The notes: generated from the letters alone by a model not told the origin. Positions 21,017 to 30,790 are shown, counted from the stretch's first letter. The stretch is 64,000 bases of DNA from Bacillus haynesii (GCF_001969855.1 NZ_MRBL01000001.1:62001-126000), one strand, 5' to 3'. Translations and numbers: made by a program.

Positions 21017-22687
21017 TTACATTTTTTCAGGCGCTGATACGCCGATCAGCTTGAGTGCATTATTTAATGTGATTTGTGTTGCCTTCATCAATGATAAACG
21101 CGCCCGACTTTTTTCTTCATCTGCCGGATCGAGAACTTTCTCAGCATTGTAAAAGCTGTGGAGCACAGATGCCAATTCAAAAATATAGTTTGTAATGCGG
21201 TGCGGAATCCGCTTCTCTGCGGCATCAGCGACGGCCTCAGGGAACGAGCCGATCACTTTAAGCAGATCATATTCTTTTTCAGAACCGATTTTCGTCAGAT
21301 CAGGGGTTCCTTCAAATGAAATACCTTTTTCTTCGCCTTGGCGCAGCATGCTGCAAATTCTCGCATGGGCGTACTGCGCGTAGTAAACCGGATTTTCATT
21401 AGATGTAGAGACGGCCAGATCAAGGTCAAAGTCCATATGGGTATCGGCGCTGCGCATCGCAAAGAAGTAACGCACCGCGTCAAGGCCGACCTCATCAATG
21501 AGATCGCGCATTGTGACGGCTTTTCCGGTTCTTTTGCTCATTTTCATTTTTTCGCCGTTTTTGTAAAGGTGGACGAGCTGAATGATCTCGACCTCAAGCG
21601 TTTCTTTGTCATAACCGAGCGCTTCAATGGCCGCTTTCATGCGCGGAATATAGCCGTGATGGTCCGCTCCCCATACGTTGATCAGCTTTTGGAAGCCGCG
21701 GTCAAGCTTGTCTTTATGATAAGCGATGTCAGGCAGAAGATACGTGTAGGACCCGTCTTTTTTAATCAGCACGCGGTCTTTGTCATCGCCGAACGCCGTT
21801 GAGCGGAACCATGTCGCCCCGTCTTCTTCATAGATGTGCCCTTTTTCGCGAAGGGCTTCGAGCGCCTGATCGATCTTTCCGTTTTGATAAAGCGATGTCT
21901 CTGAGTACCAGACATCAAATGGGACACGGAAATTCTCGAGGTCTTCACGAAGTTTGCCCAATTCGTACTTTAAACCGTATTCGCGGAAAAACGCGAGGCG
22001 TTCGCTCTCTTCTTCATGAACAAAACGGTCGCCGAATTCGTCAGCGAGTTTTCGGCCGATTTCCTTAATATCTTCGCCGTGATATCCGTCTTCAGGCATC
22101 GGCTTATCTTTTCCGAGCGCCTGAAAGTAACGGGCCTCGACGGATAATGCAAGGTTGTTGATTTGATTGCCGGCATCGTTGATATAATATTCGCGGCTCA
22201 CTTCATATCCCGCTTTTTCAAGTACATTGCAGAGGGAATCTCCGACAGCGGCTCCGCGGGCATGTCCAAGATGCAGGTTGCCCGTCGGGTTTGCTGAGAC
22301 GAATTCCACCTGGACGCGTTCTCCGCCCCCGATATTTGTTTCACCGTAGGCCTCTCTTGCTTCAAGCACAGCCGGAATCAGCTTCGTTAAATATTGATTG
22401 TTCATGTAGAAATTGATAAAGCCCGGTCCTGCGATATCAAGTTTGTCGATCGACGCTTTTCCTTTATCAAAGGATGCAACGATTTCCTCGGCAATATTCT
22501 GCGGCGCTTTTTTGGCGATTCTCGCCAGCTGCATAGCCATATTAGTGGAATAGTCGCCATGCGACTTGTCCTTCGGAACTTCCAGTACGACTTCGGGAAT
22601 CTCGCTTTCTTCAGCGAGGCCGGCTTTCATGACAGCTTCCTTAATTTCCTGCTTCAGCACATCTTTCATTTGTTCGACTATGTTCAT
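21017..22687 (-). CDS. argS: Arginyl-tRNA synthetase
   Basis: Class I aminoacyl-tRNA synthetase charging tRNA-Arg. The 556 residues show the N-terminal additional domain, the HIGH-type motif in [12 protein letters not shown] (131-142), the KMSKS-type loop KMSKRTG, and the C-terminal DALR anticodon-binding domain. ATG 22687 overlaps the ywiB stop as ATGA and has GAGGAGG within ywiB, so translation is probably coupled. Confidence 0.97.
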   Translation of the reverse strand: MNIVEQMKDVLKQEIKEAVMKAGLAEESEIPEVVLEVPKDKSHGDYSTNMAMQLARIAKKAPQNIAEEIVASFDKGKASIDKLDIAGPGFINFYMNNQYLTKLIPAVLEAREAYGETNIGGGERVQVEFVSANPTGNLHLGHARGAAVGDSLCNVLEKAGYEVSREYYINDAGNQINNLALSVEARYFQALGKDKPMPEDGYHGEDIKEIGRKLADEFGDRFVHEEESERLAFFREYGLKYELGKLREDLENFRVPFDVWYSETSLYQNGKIDQALEALREKGHIYEEDGATWFRSTAFGDDKDRVLIKKDGSYTYLLPDIAYHKDKLDRGFQKLINVWGADHHGYIPRMKAAIEALGYDKETLEVEIIQLVHLYKNGEKMKMSKRTGKAVTMRDLIDEVGLDAVRYFFAMRSADTHMDFDLDLAVSTSNENPVYYAQYAHARICSMLRQGEEKGISFEGTPDLTKIGSEKEYDLLKVIGSFPEAVADAAEKRIPHRITNYIFELASVLHSFYNAEKVLDPADEEKSRARLSLMKATQITLNNALKLIGVSAPEKM

Positions 22688-23112
22688 GACTCGTGTCCTC
22701 CTCTATACGAAATCGACATCTTATGTAAATGCTTTTGTTCATCGCTTACAATCATATCGTACTCAACGCTGATCTTTCCGTCTGGCGGTTGATGGGTGAC
22801 TGATACGGCTTTTGTATCCACGCCAAGCTCCAGTCTGCCGAAAGGCATTTTATAATGAGTGACGGTGCGGCTGCCCGGCCTGAAACGCTGTTTCATTTCA
22901 ATGGCGCCGGAACGCATGACCAGAACTTCGTCTTCACTTGCTTTGACGATCGTCTTCACCTTTCCCGCATCATGCTCTTCATGATAAGAAAGATATATTT
23001 TATCTTTTTTCATATAATAAAACCCAGTTGTGCGAAACTCGATTGTTTCTGTGTCCGATCCTTCCCGGATAACAGATTTCACATGGATATTAACGGGTGT
23101 CTCCTGATCCAT
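22684..23112 (-). CDS. ywiB: DUF1934 protein YwiB
   Basis: A 142-residue beta-rich protein of the lipocalin-like DUF1934 family, function unknown, conserved directly upstream of argS in Bacillus. Visible features are alternating short strands ([33 protein letters not shown]). The start ATG 23112 (MDQETPVN) follows AAGGAAG and gives the family length; a longer frame to 23178 runs through the promoter. The argS start overlaps its stop. Confidence 0.9.
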   Translation of the reverse strand: MDQETPVNIHVKSVIREGSDTETIEFRTTGFYYMKKDKIYLSYHEEHDAGKVKTIVKASEDEVLVMRSGAIEMKQRFRPGSRTVTHYKMPFGRLELGVDTKAVSVTHQPPDGKISVEYDMIVSDEQKHLHKMSISYRGGHES

Positions 23113-23149
23113 TCCGACACTTCCTTTTTTGATCCGATTTGACTTGATT

Positions 23150-23178
23150 AGTATAATCATTCGGGGAAAAAAGTTCAA
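23150..23178 (-). promoter_or_regulatory. Promoter of ywiB-argS
   Basis: Minus-strand TTGAAC (23173-23178), 17 nt, TATACT (23150-23155): a good sigma-A promoter about 38 nt before the ywiB start. Confidence 0.75.
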
Positions 23179-23235
23179 CCGCAGCTCCTTTATATCATCT
23201 TAACAGAACGGACGGGAAGATAAACCATTTTCTAA

Positions 23236-23266
23236 GAAAAAAGCCGTCCTGAAAAAAGGACAGCCT
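23236..23266 (-). terminator. Terminator downstream of speB
   Basis: Minus-strand GCTGTCC / GGACGGC (one G-T pair) followed by TTTTTTC, 4 nt past the speB stop. Confidence 0.85.
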
Positions 23267-23269
23267 GTT

Positions 23270-24142
23270 TTATTTCACCCAGCCGAGCAGCATTTCGCGA
23301 ATCAGCTTGCTTGCCGTATTTGCGGTTTGTTCAGAATGGTCATAGACCGGAGCAACTTCAACAAGATCTCCTCCAACGACGTTGACGTCTGAGCGGGCGA
23401 TTTCGTGAATCGAAGCGAGCAGCTCTTTTGATGTGATGCCTCCGGCGTCAACCGTACCGGTTCCCGGTGCATGTGCGGGATCTAAGACATCGATGTCAAT
23501 TGTAACATAAACCGGACGCCCTGCGAGTTTCGGCAGGACGGCTTTAAGAGGCTCAAGCACTTCAAATTTGGAAATGTGCATGCCGTTTTCTTTTGCCCAT
23601 TCAAACTCTTCTTTCATACCGGAGCGGATGCCGAATGAATAGACATTGCCGGGACCGATCAGTTCCGCGGCTTTACGGATCGGCGTCGAATGCGAGAGCG
23701 GCTCACCTTCATAGTCGACGCGGAGATCTGTGTGCGCATCCATATGGATGATGGCAAGATCGGGATATTTTTTGTACATCGCTTTAATGACCGGCCATGA
23801 AACGAGGTGCTCTCCCCCCATTCCGAGCGGGAATTTTCCTTTTTCTAAAATGCTGTCAACATATTCTTCAATCATGTCAAGGCTCTTCTGCGGGTTCCCG
23901 AAAGGCAGCGGGATGTCGCCGGCGTCAAAGAAATGAACCTCGTCCAGCTCCCTGTCCAAATAAGGGCTGTATTCTTCAAGCCCGATGGACACCTCCCGGA
24001 TTCTCGCCGGTCCGAAGCGGGAGCCGGGACGGTAGCTGACCGTCCAATCCATCGGCATGCCGTAAAGGATGGCGTCCGCCTCTTCCCAATCGGGGCGGCT
24101 TGCGATAAACACCTTGCCGGAATATGCTTCATCAAATCTCAT
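23270..24142 (-). CDS. speB: Agmatinase
   Basis: Hydrolyses agmatine to putrescine and urea in the arginine route to polyamines. The 290 residues are a ureohydrolase with the dimanganese ligands in GGEH (H112), HMDAHTD (D135, H137, D139) and IDIDVLDPAHAPGTG. ATG 24142 has GGGAGG at 9 nt. It is downstream of speE, with a strong intrinsic terminator between the two, so its level probably differs from that of speE. Confidence 0.96.
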   Translation of the reverse strand: MRFDEAYSGKVFIASRPDWEEADAILYGMPMDWTVSYRPGSRFGPARIREVSIGLEEYSPYLDRELDEVHFFDAGDIPLPFGNPQKSLDMIEEYVDSILEKGKFPLGMGGEHLVSWPVIKAMYKKYPDLAIIHMDAHTDLRVDYEGEPLSHSTPIRKAAELIGPGNVYSFGIRSGMKEEFEWAKENGMHISKFEVLEPLKAVLPKLAGRPVYVTIDIDVLDPAHAPGTGTVDAGGITSKELLASIHEIARSDVNVVGGDLVEVAPVYDHSEQTANTASKLIREMLLGWVK

Positions 24143-24160
24143 CTTCAAAAACCTCCCTGA

Positions 24161-24187
24161 AAAAAAGCGCAGAATGCCATCCTGCGC
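24161..24187 (-). terminator. Intrinsic terminator between speE and speB
   Basis: Minus-strand GCGCAG, 9-nt loop, CTGCGC, then TTTTTTC. It ends 18 nt before the speB start codon, so read-through rather than a separate promoter may set speB expression. Confidence 0.8.
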
Positions 24188-24196
24188 CAAACTGTT

Positions 24197-25027
24197 TTAT
24201 TTAATTAAATCGCTGACGAATTTCGGAAGGACGAATGCCGCTTTATGAATTTCTTTTGTATAGTATTTCGTCTCAATATCGAAGAAGCGGCTGTCCTCCA
24301 CTTCAAGAGGATCGTATTTTTTCGAACCGATCGTAAACGTCCACAATCCGCTTGGATATGTCGGAATGTTGGCCAAATACAGCTTTGTAATCGGGAAGAT
24401 CTCTTTTACATCGCGCTGGACGTTTGTGATCAGCTCAGGTGTAAACCAAGGGTTGTCCGTCTGAGCAACGAAAATGCCGTCTTCCTTTAGCGCTTTTGCT
24501 ATGCCGGCATAAAAGCCTTTTGTAAACAAGTTGACAGCAGGCCCTACTGGCTCGGTTGAATCCACCATGATGACATCGTACTCATTTTCAGACTGGGCAA
24601 TGTGCATGAAGCCGTCATCGACCTTTACTTCGACGCGCGGATCGTCAAGTTTGCCTGCAATGGAAGGCAAGAATTTCTTGGAGTATTCGATCACCTTGCC
24701 GTCGATATCGACAAGCGTCGCTTTTTTCACGCTCGGGTGCTTCAAAATTTCACGGATGACGCCGCCGTCTCCCCCGCCGACCACAAGCACATGCTCAGGA
24801 TTCGGATGCGTAAACAGGGGCACATGCGCCACCATTTCGTGGTAGACAAATTCATCTTTTTCAGATGTCATGACCATGCCGTCCAGAAACAGCATGTTGC
24901 CGAATTCTTCCGTCTCGGCCATTTCGAGCTTTTGAAAGTCTGTTTGCTCTGTATGTAAAGTCCTGTTGATTTTCATCGTAATGCCGAAGTTTTTCGTTTG
25001 CTTTTCTGTATACCAAAGTCCGCTCAA
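24197..25027 (-). CDS. speE: Spermidine synthase
   Basis: Aminopropyl transfer from decarboxylated SAM to putrescine. The 276 residues equal the B. subtilis length. The SAM-binding [12 protein letters not shown] motif, the acidic VDIDGKVIE, and the catalytic region DSTEPVGPA with the gatekeeping aspartate are present. The start is TTG 25027 ([10 protein letters not shown]) after AAAGGAAG. An out-of-frame ATG lies in the same spot, and the longer frame to 25108 lacks a ribosome site. Confidence 0.96.
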   Translation of the reverse strand: MSGLWYTEKQTKNFGITMKINRTLHTEQTDFQKLEMAETEEFGNMLFLDGMVMTSEKDEFVYHEMVAHVPLFTHPNPEHVLVVGGGDGGVIREILKHPSVKKATLVDIDGKVIEYSKKFLPSIAGKLDDPRVEVKVDDGFMHIAQSENEYDVIMVDSTEPVGPAVNLFTKGFYAGIAKALKEDGIFVAQTDNPWFTPELITNVQRDVKEIFPITKLYLANIPTYPSGLWTFTIGSKKYDPLEVEDSRFFDIETKYYTKEIHKAAFVLPKFVSDLIK

Positions 25028-25200
25028 AGCGTCATCTTCCTTTCGTAATAAGCTGTATTTCCATCTATTTTTCTCGCCTGCGGCGACGATTATTCTGCAC
25101 TGAAGCATCGGCTTTTGCCTAAGGAAAAAGTATAGAGGAATTGCAGGTAATTGTAAAGACGGATCGATTCATTTTCAGGGGTCATTCCAAGATCATTCTA

Positions 25201-25229
25201 TTCCCATTGGCCGATTTTTCTTTTATAAT
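25201..25229 (+). promoter_or_regulatory. Possible promoter of the 25.3-kb membrane protein gene
   Basis: Perfect -10 TATAAT (25224-25229) with a weak -35 TTCCCA 17 nt upstream. Confidence 0.45.
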
Positions 25230-25291
25230 GGCTAAGCTTAGCACAGATGTACATAAGGCTTATTCTGCCGCACTTTTGGAGGTGTTCTCAT

Positions 25292-26014
25292 TTGCAGAAC
25301 AAACAACTGCTCAAACTGTATATAACCGGCCGCCGGAAAAGGTTTTTATTGATATTTTTTCTGATCGGGGCGGCCGTTTTGTTTTTCAGCCCCGTTTATA
25401 TCCGGGAGGCGGCCGTTCCGTCTTTGCTGGATTGGCTTCTCGAAGTCAGCGGATCCGTTTATTTGATGCATATGGTCGCTGTCCTGTCCGCAGCCTGTTT
25501 GTTTTACGGCACAGCGGAATGGATGCGGCGTTCAGCCGGTGCAATTGTAAAAAACAGAACGGTTTGGCCGTTGATTTTGCTCGGCTGCACCGTTTCTGCT
25601 TTTGTGATGATCTGCCTGCTGTTTTGGAGCGCAGCCATCGGCTGGTTTACATTCGGCGGCTACGGCTCGGAGAATGTTCATCCTTTTTTTGAGCTGTCAA
25701 GTTCTCCCCTCTGGTTTGTCGTGTCACGCCTGTTCATTGACTGGTGGTCGCTTTGCTTTCTGATTTTTCTCGGTTTGGCGGGTGCGCTGCTCGCAAAGAA
25801 AGAGCAGCTTGCTTTATGGCTGCCGCTTGCGTGGTCCGCCGGTTTAATGCTCCTTTTCAAATTCAATATATCCTTTAAAGGGCTGCTCCCGGGAGAAGGC
25901 ATGCTGTTGTCCATCCATGCAGCCGGGGCTTCCCCGATTCTGGCCGCATCAGTCAGCGAAGGTGCCGTTCTCGTCTTATGGCTGATTTTATATGTGGCGA
26001 CCGCCAAAAAATAG
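25292..26014 (+). CDS. Multi-pass membrane protein of unknown function
   Basis: 240 residues with about six hydrophobic helices (near residues 15-35, 55-75, 85-110, 140-165, 172-190, 210-235) and a positively charged N-terminus, so an integral membrane protein. No catalytic or transporter motif was recognised. Start TTG 25292 has GGAGG 9 nt upstream. It sits between speE and pbpG, a place where I recall no such gene in B. subtilis. An overlapping plus-strand frame at 25141-25692 is a shadow. Function cannot be inferred from context. Confidence 0.75.
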   Translation: MQNKQLLKLYITGRRKRFLLIFFLIGAAVLFFSPVYIREAAVPSLLDWLLEVSGSVYLMHMVAVLSAACLFYGTAEWMRRSAGAIVKNRTVWPLILLGCTVSAFVMICLLFWSAAIGWFTFGGYGSENVHPFFELSSSPLWFVVSRLFIDWWSLCFLIFLGLAGALLAKKEQLALWLPLAWSAGLMLLFKFNISFKGLLPGEGMLLSIHAAGASPILAASVSEGAVLVLWLILYVATAKK

Positions 26015-26143
26015 GATTCCTCGGATTGCTTTGTTAATCGGCCGATCGAGGGTCTGCCGTTTTTTCCTTCCCGCTTGTTTAAATCCTCCTCTTTTTCCTC
26101 ATAATGATAAGAACATTTTATTTATCCGGGAGGAGATTTGAAC

Positions 26144-28216
26144 ATGGACATGATGACGGACAAGCGGGTCCGTTTAACCATCAAGACGATACGCGCATTT
26201 TTGTTCATGGGAGCATTGATGCTGATCTTCCTTTCAATCGTTGTCATGACGGTGGTCCTGGCGGCCAAATGGCAAGGCGCTCCTTCGATTCAGGTGCCGA
26301 GGTCTACCGTGCTGTATGACGAAAGCGGAAAGCAGATGGGGGAAACGCATTACGGGCAAAAGCGGTACTGGGTTTCGCTGAAGAACATCAATCCCGCAGT
26401 CATCGATGCCACGCTTGCCGTTGAAGATCGGAACTTCTTCCGGCACCACGGCTTTGACTATATGAGGATGGGCGGCGCCCTCATTGCCGATCTAAAGGCA
26501 ATGTCCAAAGTTCAGGGAGCCAGTACCATTACCCAGCAATATGCGAGAAACCTCTACCTCGGTCACGATAAAACATGGAAAAGAAAGTGGAATGAAGCTT
26601 TTTATACGATACGGCTCGAACAAAACTACACAAAGAAAGATATTTTGGAAGGCTATTTAAATACGATTTATTACGGGCATGGAGCATACGGGATCGAAGC
26701 GGCTTCCCGGCTGTATTTTGGCAAGCGGGCCAAAGATATCAATGCGGCGGAGGCTGCGATGCTTGCCGGCATTCCAAAGGGTCCTTCAGTTTATTCGCCT
26801 TTTGTTAATGAAAAAAAAGCGAAAGAACGCCAGGAAATGATCCTGACAATGATGGAGAAAGAAAACAAGCTGACGAAAAAGCAAGCGGCAGAACTGAAAA
26901 AGCTGCCGCTCCGCTTTGAAAAACAGGATAAGCCAACAACCGCAAAAACCGCTCCTTACTTTTATGACGAAGCTGTTAAAGAAATCGCGCGATTGCTGCA
27001 TTTGACACCGGAGCAAGCGGAAACAGGCGGCTACAACGTATTCACCACGCTCAACCCGCGTCTCCAAAAAATTGCCGAGGATACGATCGAACATACGATA
27101 GATTCGTCATCCGATATTCAGGCAGGGTTTGCAGCGATCAACCCGACCGACGGCAGCGTTCTTGCGCTTGTCGGAGGACGCGACTACGATAAAAGCCCGT
27201 TTAACCGCGTAACGCAGGCTATGCGGCAGCCCGGCTCCACTATGAAACCTTTTCTTTATTATTCGGCGGTTCAAAACGGTTTTACGCCGGCCACCCGGAT
27301 GAGGAGCGCGGAAACGACATTTGAGCTCGGGCAAGGCAGCGCTTATTCCCCAAGCAACTATCACGGCTATTATGCAGACGGCCCGATCACGCTTTTGCAG
27401 GCCTTGGCTTTGTCCGATAACATTTACGCGGTGAAAACACACCTTTTTCTCGGCATGGACAAACTGACTGATTCTGCAAAACAATTCGGGATTACGAGCC
27501 CGCTGCAAAAAGTGCCGTCGCTTGCGCTCGGAACATCCCCCGTGAAACCGATTGAAATGGTGAACGGATACGCCATGTTTGCCAATGGCGGAAAAAAAAT
27601 CGAACCTTCCTTTATTACGAAAATTACCGATCCGAACGGGAAGGTTCTATACGAAAAACCGAAGCGAAGCAAACAAACCCTTGACCCAAAAGCGGCTTTT
27701 ATCACGGCGAACATGATGAGCGGGATGTTCGACAAATCACTCAACGGCTATACATCTGTTACCGGCCGGACGATCGCAGATCAGCTCACGCGCCCATACG
27801 CCGGAAAATCGGGAACGACCAGCACCGACAGCTGGATGATCGGCTTTTATCCCGGTCTTGCTTCAGGCGTGTGGACGGGATATGACAAAGAGCGGACAAT
27901 CGATGCCGTCGCAGAGAAAAACTATGCCAAACAAATTTGGGCTGAATTTATGGAAAAAGCGCTTGAAGACGCGCCCGCTGCAGCATTAATGCCGCCTGAA
28001 GGTGTGAAAGGGATGTACATCGATCCGGCTACAGGCTATGCGGCGGCGCCCAGCTGCCCGTCCAAATATTTCACTTATTTTATCGAAGGTACTGAACCCG
28101 ATCAGGTTTGCTATGGAAAGGAAATCTATAAGGATCAAAAAGCCGGGCACGAAAAGCCCGCCGCTCCCCACAAGCGGAAAAAGTGGTGGGAAAAATGGTT
28201 TAAAAAAGGAGAATAA
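26144..28216 (+). CDS. pbpG: Class A penicillin-binding protein (PbpG)
   Basis: Bifunctional peptidoglycan glycosyltransferase/transpeptidase. The 690 residues contain one N-terminal membrane helix (about 19-42), a GT51 domain with catalytic E94 in AVEDRNFFRHHG and the STITQQYARN motif, and a transpeptidase domain with SxxK in GSTMKPF, SDN and KSGTTS. ATG 26144 is 8 nt from GGAGGAG; the in-frame TTG at 26138 is too close. In B. subtilis pbpG is sigma-F controlled and acts in forespore cortex synthesis; no clear sigma-F site was found here. A basic, tryptophan-rich C-terminal tail ends the protein. Confidence 0.93.
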   Translation: MDMMTDKRVRLTIKTIRAFLFMGALMLIFLSIVVMTVVLAAKWQGAPSIQVPRSTVLYDESGKQMGETHYGQKRYWVSLKNINPAVIDATLAVEDRNFFRHHGFDYMRMGGALIADLKAMSKVQGASTITQQYARNLYLGHDKTWKRKWNEAFYTIRLEQNYTKKDILEGYLNTIYYGHGAYGIEAASRLYFGKRAKDINAAEAAMLAGIPKGPSVYSPFVNEKKAKERQEMILTMMEKENKLTKKQAAELKKLPLRFEKQDKPTTAKTAPYFYDEAVKEIARLLHLTPEQAETGGYNVFTTLNPRLQKIAEDTIEHTIDSSSDIQAGFAAINPTDGSVLALVGGRDYDKSPFNRVTQAMRQPGSTMKPFLYYSAVQNGFTPATRMRSAETTFELGQGSAYSPSNYHGYYADGPITLLQALALSDNIYAVKTHLFLGMDKLTDSAKQFGITSPLQKVPSLALGTSPVKPIEMVNGYAMFANGGKKIEPSFITKITDPNGKVLYEKPKRSKQTLDPKAAFITANMMSGMFDKSLNGYTSVTGRTIADQLTRPYAGKSGTTSTDSWMIGFYPGLASGVWTGYDKERTIDAVAEKNYAKQIWAEFMEKALEDAPAAALMPPEGVKGMYIDPATGYAAAPSCPSKYFTYFIEGTEPDQVCYGKEIYKDQKAGHEKPAAPHKRKKWWEKWFKKGE

Positions 28217-28237
28217 ACTTTTTTGGCGGGATAGACG

Positions 28238-28276
28238 AATCCCCCGGACTTCACGGCGGTCCGGGGGGTTATTTTC
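28238..28276. terminator. Bidirectional terminator between pbpG and ywhD
   Basis: AATCCCCCGGAC and GTCCGGGGGGTT arms around a 9-nt loop, then ATTTTC. Confidence 0.88.
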
Positions 28277-28792
28277 CTATTGCTGGAGCAATCCCTTTTT
28301 CAGCTCGTCTGATGAACGGTCCCAAAGCCCTTGATCATGATTTTTCAAAAAATCGGCAAGAACGCGCTTAGAACCTTCATCCATATGCTCGACGATAATC
28401 TTCCGCTTCATCGACTTATCCATTAAATTGACGTGTTCCGGAAGCGATTTGTAGCCGCGGCGAATGCTTCTGTCCACCGTCATTTCGCAAGCCGTCACAC
28501 CCGCATAATAAGGGCCTTCTTCCCTGCGGTCGATCGTAACCCACACAAGCCAGTAAGGTTTTCCGTTCGGCACCTCTTCCTTGTTCGGCAAAAATTTGAT
28601 TCCTTTTTCAACCGTGCTGCGGGCGTGCATGGCGCCGATATCAACAAATGCTTCTTTCTCTTCAACATCGACAAAGACAGGCGAGATGTTGTCAAGGCTT
28701 AAAGCGCCTGCACCAAATCCCCCGTGTCCGTCTGTCGGATCGCTTTTAATAATGTTGAATCCGATTGTTTTTTTCTTTTTACCTTGTTCCAT
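28277..28792 (-). CDS. ywhD: Conserved Bacillus protein YwhD
   Basis: 171 residues of unknown function, one domain, recognisable from GFGAGALSLDNISP and the WVTIDR segment. It appears cytosolic: no signal peptide or membrane helix. It is downstream of ywhC with 13 nt between, so the two are probably one transcript. In B. subtilis the orthologue sits in the same place. Confidence 0.85.
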   Translation of the reverse strand: MEQGKKKKTIGFNIIKSDPTDGHGGFGAGALSLDNISPVFVDVEEKEAFVDIGAMHARSTVEKGIKFLPNKEEVPNGKPYWLVWVTIDRREEGPYYAGVTACEMTVDRSIRRGYKSLPEHVNLMDKSMKRKIIVEHMDEGSKRVLADFLKNHDQGLWDRSSDELKKGLLQQ

Positions 28793-28805
28793 TAAAAAAT
28801 ACCTC

Positions 28806-29495
28806 CTACATCAGCGGCCGGAAAACGCTGTTAAATATCGAGATGATCCATTCCCGCCCGTCATTCAAAAATGGCCAGAATACATATTGGCCAAGCGGTG
28901 TAATGACGATAATCAGAAACACGATCGAGCCGTACGCTTCATATTTCGACAGCTTCGCCCGCACTTCGGGCGCGACAATATCCTGTATAACCCGAAAACC
29001 GTCAAGGGGCGGGAACGGCATTAAATTAAACAAAAATAACAGCAGGTTGAGATTCACCCAAATCGTAAAAAATTGAAGCAAGCCGCTGTAAAAACCGGAA
29101 GGCAACGTCCCGGACAGCTTCACGGACAAAAGCAGCAACATAAAACCGATGAAAGCAAGGATCAGGTTGCTGATCGGTCCTGCGATTGACACGAGAAATC
29201 CGGCCAGCCTCGGATTTTTAAAATAAAAGCGGTTAACGGGCACCGGCTTTGCCCATCCGAATCCCAAAATAAAGATCAAAATCGTCCCAAACGGATCAAG
29301 ATGCTTGAGCGGGTTAAGCGTCAGCCTGCCCTGCCGTTTGGCCGTCTCATCGCCGAATTTGTAAGCCACATACGCATGGGCGACCTCATGCACGGTGAAT
29401 GCGGCAGCAAGTGTCAAAACAACATACGGAATCATTTCCAGCGGATAAATAAGAAAACGGTCTAAAATGTGGCTTTCCCTCTTTCTCATATACAA
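28806..29495 (-). CDS. ywhC: Site-2-type membrane metalloprotease (peptidase M50)
   Basis: Intramembrane zinc protease family. HEVAH (H36, E37, H40) lies in the first hydrophobic segment and the second zinc-ligand motif PPLDG lies in a later helix. Several membrane helices follow. The 229 residues are about ten longer than the B. subtilis protein I recall, and the start is uncertain: TTG 29495 has GGAGA 10 nt upstream, ATG 29489 is too far, and an ATT aligning with the family N-terminus follows AGAGGG. Substrate unknown. Confidence 0.88.
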   Translation of the reverse strand: MYMRKRESHILDRFLIYPLEMIPYVVLTLAAAFTVHEVAHAYVAYKFGDETAKRQGRLTLNPLKHLDPFGTILIFILGFGWAKPVPVNRFYFKNPRLAGFLVSIAGPISNLILAFIGFMLLLLSVKLSGTLPSGFYSGLLQFFTIWVNLNLLLFLFNLMPFPPLDGFRVIQDIVAPEVRAKLSKYEAYGSIVFLIIVITPLGQYVFWPFLNDGREWIISIFNSVFRPLM

Positions 29496-29575
29496 AGATT
29501 TACTATCTCCAGTATACTATAAGAGCACCTGATGCTAAAGTGGCAGCCATTTTTTAAAAAGGAGGAGGAGAACAT

Positions 29576-29761
29576 ATGCCATACGTAACTGTTCAAATGC
29601 TGGAAGGCCGTACAGATGAACAAAAAAGAAATCTGGTGAAAAAAGTGACCGAAGCCGTCTCCGAAACAACTGGCGCACCTGCAGAAAAAATCGCGGTCAT
29701 CATTGAGGAAATGAAAAAGGAAAACTACGGTGTCGCTGGCAAACGAATGAGCGATATGTAA
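29576..29761 (+). CDS. ywhB: 4-oxalocrotonate tautomerase family protein YwhB
   Basis: 61 residues forming the beta-alpha-beta tautomerase unit. The N-terminal proline (P2, exposed after Met removal) is the catalytic base. GGAGGAGG precedes ATG 29576. Members in B. subtilis tautomerise 2-hydroxymuconate in vitro, but the physiological substrate is not established. A second tautomerase of the same family lies in the aromatic catabolism island (39211-39402). Confidence 0.93.
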   Translation: MPYVTVQMLEGRTDEQKRNLVKKVTEAVSETTGAPAEKIAVIIEEMKKENYGVAGKRMSDM

Positions 29762-29803
29762 TGAAAACGGCGTCTGCCGCTTACGTGCGGGACGCCGTTT
29801 TTA
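29762..29803. terminator. Bidirectional terminator after ywhB
   Basis: AAAACGGCGTC and GACGCCGTTTT arms with an inner TGCCGC/GTGCGG pairing and a T-run on each side. Confidence 0.9.
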
Positions 29804-30604
29804 TTATCTATACCAAGCTTTGTTTCTAGTGATCTGGCTATTGTGAGCTGAATCCCAAACATCGACCGTGTAGGCGTAGTCATAGTTCATAATGCAGCGG
29901 ATTCCGCTTCCTTGCGCATCGTGGTTCAAGCCGAAGTTATGGGAAAATTCGTGGGTTGCAGCTTTTGCCGTGTTGGCCGTTCCCTGGTCGAGGTTTACGC
30001 TGAAAGCGCTGCCGTTCGGCTTGCTGTTGTATACGTATGCGATACCGCCAGCGTCAAAATTACTGTTCGCCGTAAATCCGACGACGAATTTATAGCTGCG
30101 TCCGCTGAAATTGCTCTGAAGGTTTGATAGAATTTGAGAGCTGTTGCTGCCTGAAGAGGTCCAAGGCGCCACAGCTTCGACGACAAAATCAATATCGTGA
30201 TCCCTGTTGAACATGACATCTGCCTGCTCAATAATTTGGACGATTCTTGTCTGCCAATCGCTGTATTTCGCACGATACTGAGCGTCAGCCACGGCAAGGA
30301 CGCTCACTTTCTGGCTTCCCGTGTCTGCCTGGGTTGAAAACGTCCCTTTGCTTGTATTCTTTTTAAACGTTTTCGTTCCCGTCACATTTCCTTTCTCATC
30401 CAATATTTTCGTATTGACCGTTCTTTCAATTTGAACTTTTCCTTTCAAGTCTTTAAAACCTTTCGCTTTAGGCAAAGAATCGATATAAGTTCCTCTTACT
30501 TCATGATCGTGCTCATGCCCTCCCGTCTTGGCGGCACCGGCCGTCACACCGGGAATGAGACTGACGGAAAGTAATAGAGATAAGAATAAAGAACGTTTTT
30601 TCAC
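29804..30604 (-). CDS. Secreted metzincin-type zinc metalloprotease
   Basis: 266 residues. A signal peptide (KKR charge, hydrophobic stretch to about residue 22, cleavage near TAGA-AKT) and a propeptide-like region to about residue 95 precede the mature domain. HEFSHNFGLNHD supplies H218, E219, H222 and H228 of the HExxHxxGxxH metzincin site, and the methionine of CIMNYDY (M239) forms the Met-turn. Such small Bacillus enzymes resemble the MEROPS M84 group (MpriBi of B. intermedius), which is inferred from motif and size. Lone cysteine C237 is visible. It stands between ywhB and ywgA, facing ywhB. Confidence 0.85.
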   Translation of the reverse strand: MKKRSLFLSLLLSVSLIPGVTAGAAKTGGHEHDHEVRGTYIDSLPKAKGFKDLKGKVQIERTVNTKILDEKGNVTGTKTFKKNTSKGTFSTQADTGSQKVSVLAVADAQYRAKYSDWQTRIVQIIEQADVMFNRDHDIDFVVEAVAPWTSSGSNSSQILSNLQSNFSGRSYKFVVGFTANSNFDAGGIAYVYNSKPNGSAFSVNLDQGTANTAKAATHEFSHNFGLNHDAQGSGIRCIMNYDYAYTVDVWDSAHNSQITRNKAWYR

Positions 30605-30762
30605 TGCAAAACCCCTCCTTATTTTTTGAACGAATGAAAAATTCTGCTAGTTATCTAAAAATTCCTTCAATTCATCCAAAAAGAGGAAATATTGCATACG
30701 TTCTTTTCACTGCTTCTTTCAATTTCCCTACAAATATTCCAAACCGTTTACAAAAAAACAAA

Positions 30763-30790
30763 CCAAAAAACCTACCGTTTTTCGGCAGGC
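30763..30790 (-). terminator. Terminator downstream of ywgA
   Basis: Minus-strand CCTGCCG-AAAAA-CGGTAGG followed by TTTTTTGG, directly after the ywgA stop. Confidence 0.8.

Noticed and set aside
25141..25692. Plus-strand frame overlapping the membrane protein gene
   Set aside because: Out of frame with a better-supported gene that has a ribosome site and hydrophobic helices.
28433..29076. Plus-strand frames opposite ywhD and ywhC
   Set aside because: Shadows; both minus-strand genes have recognised families.
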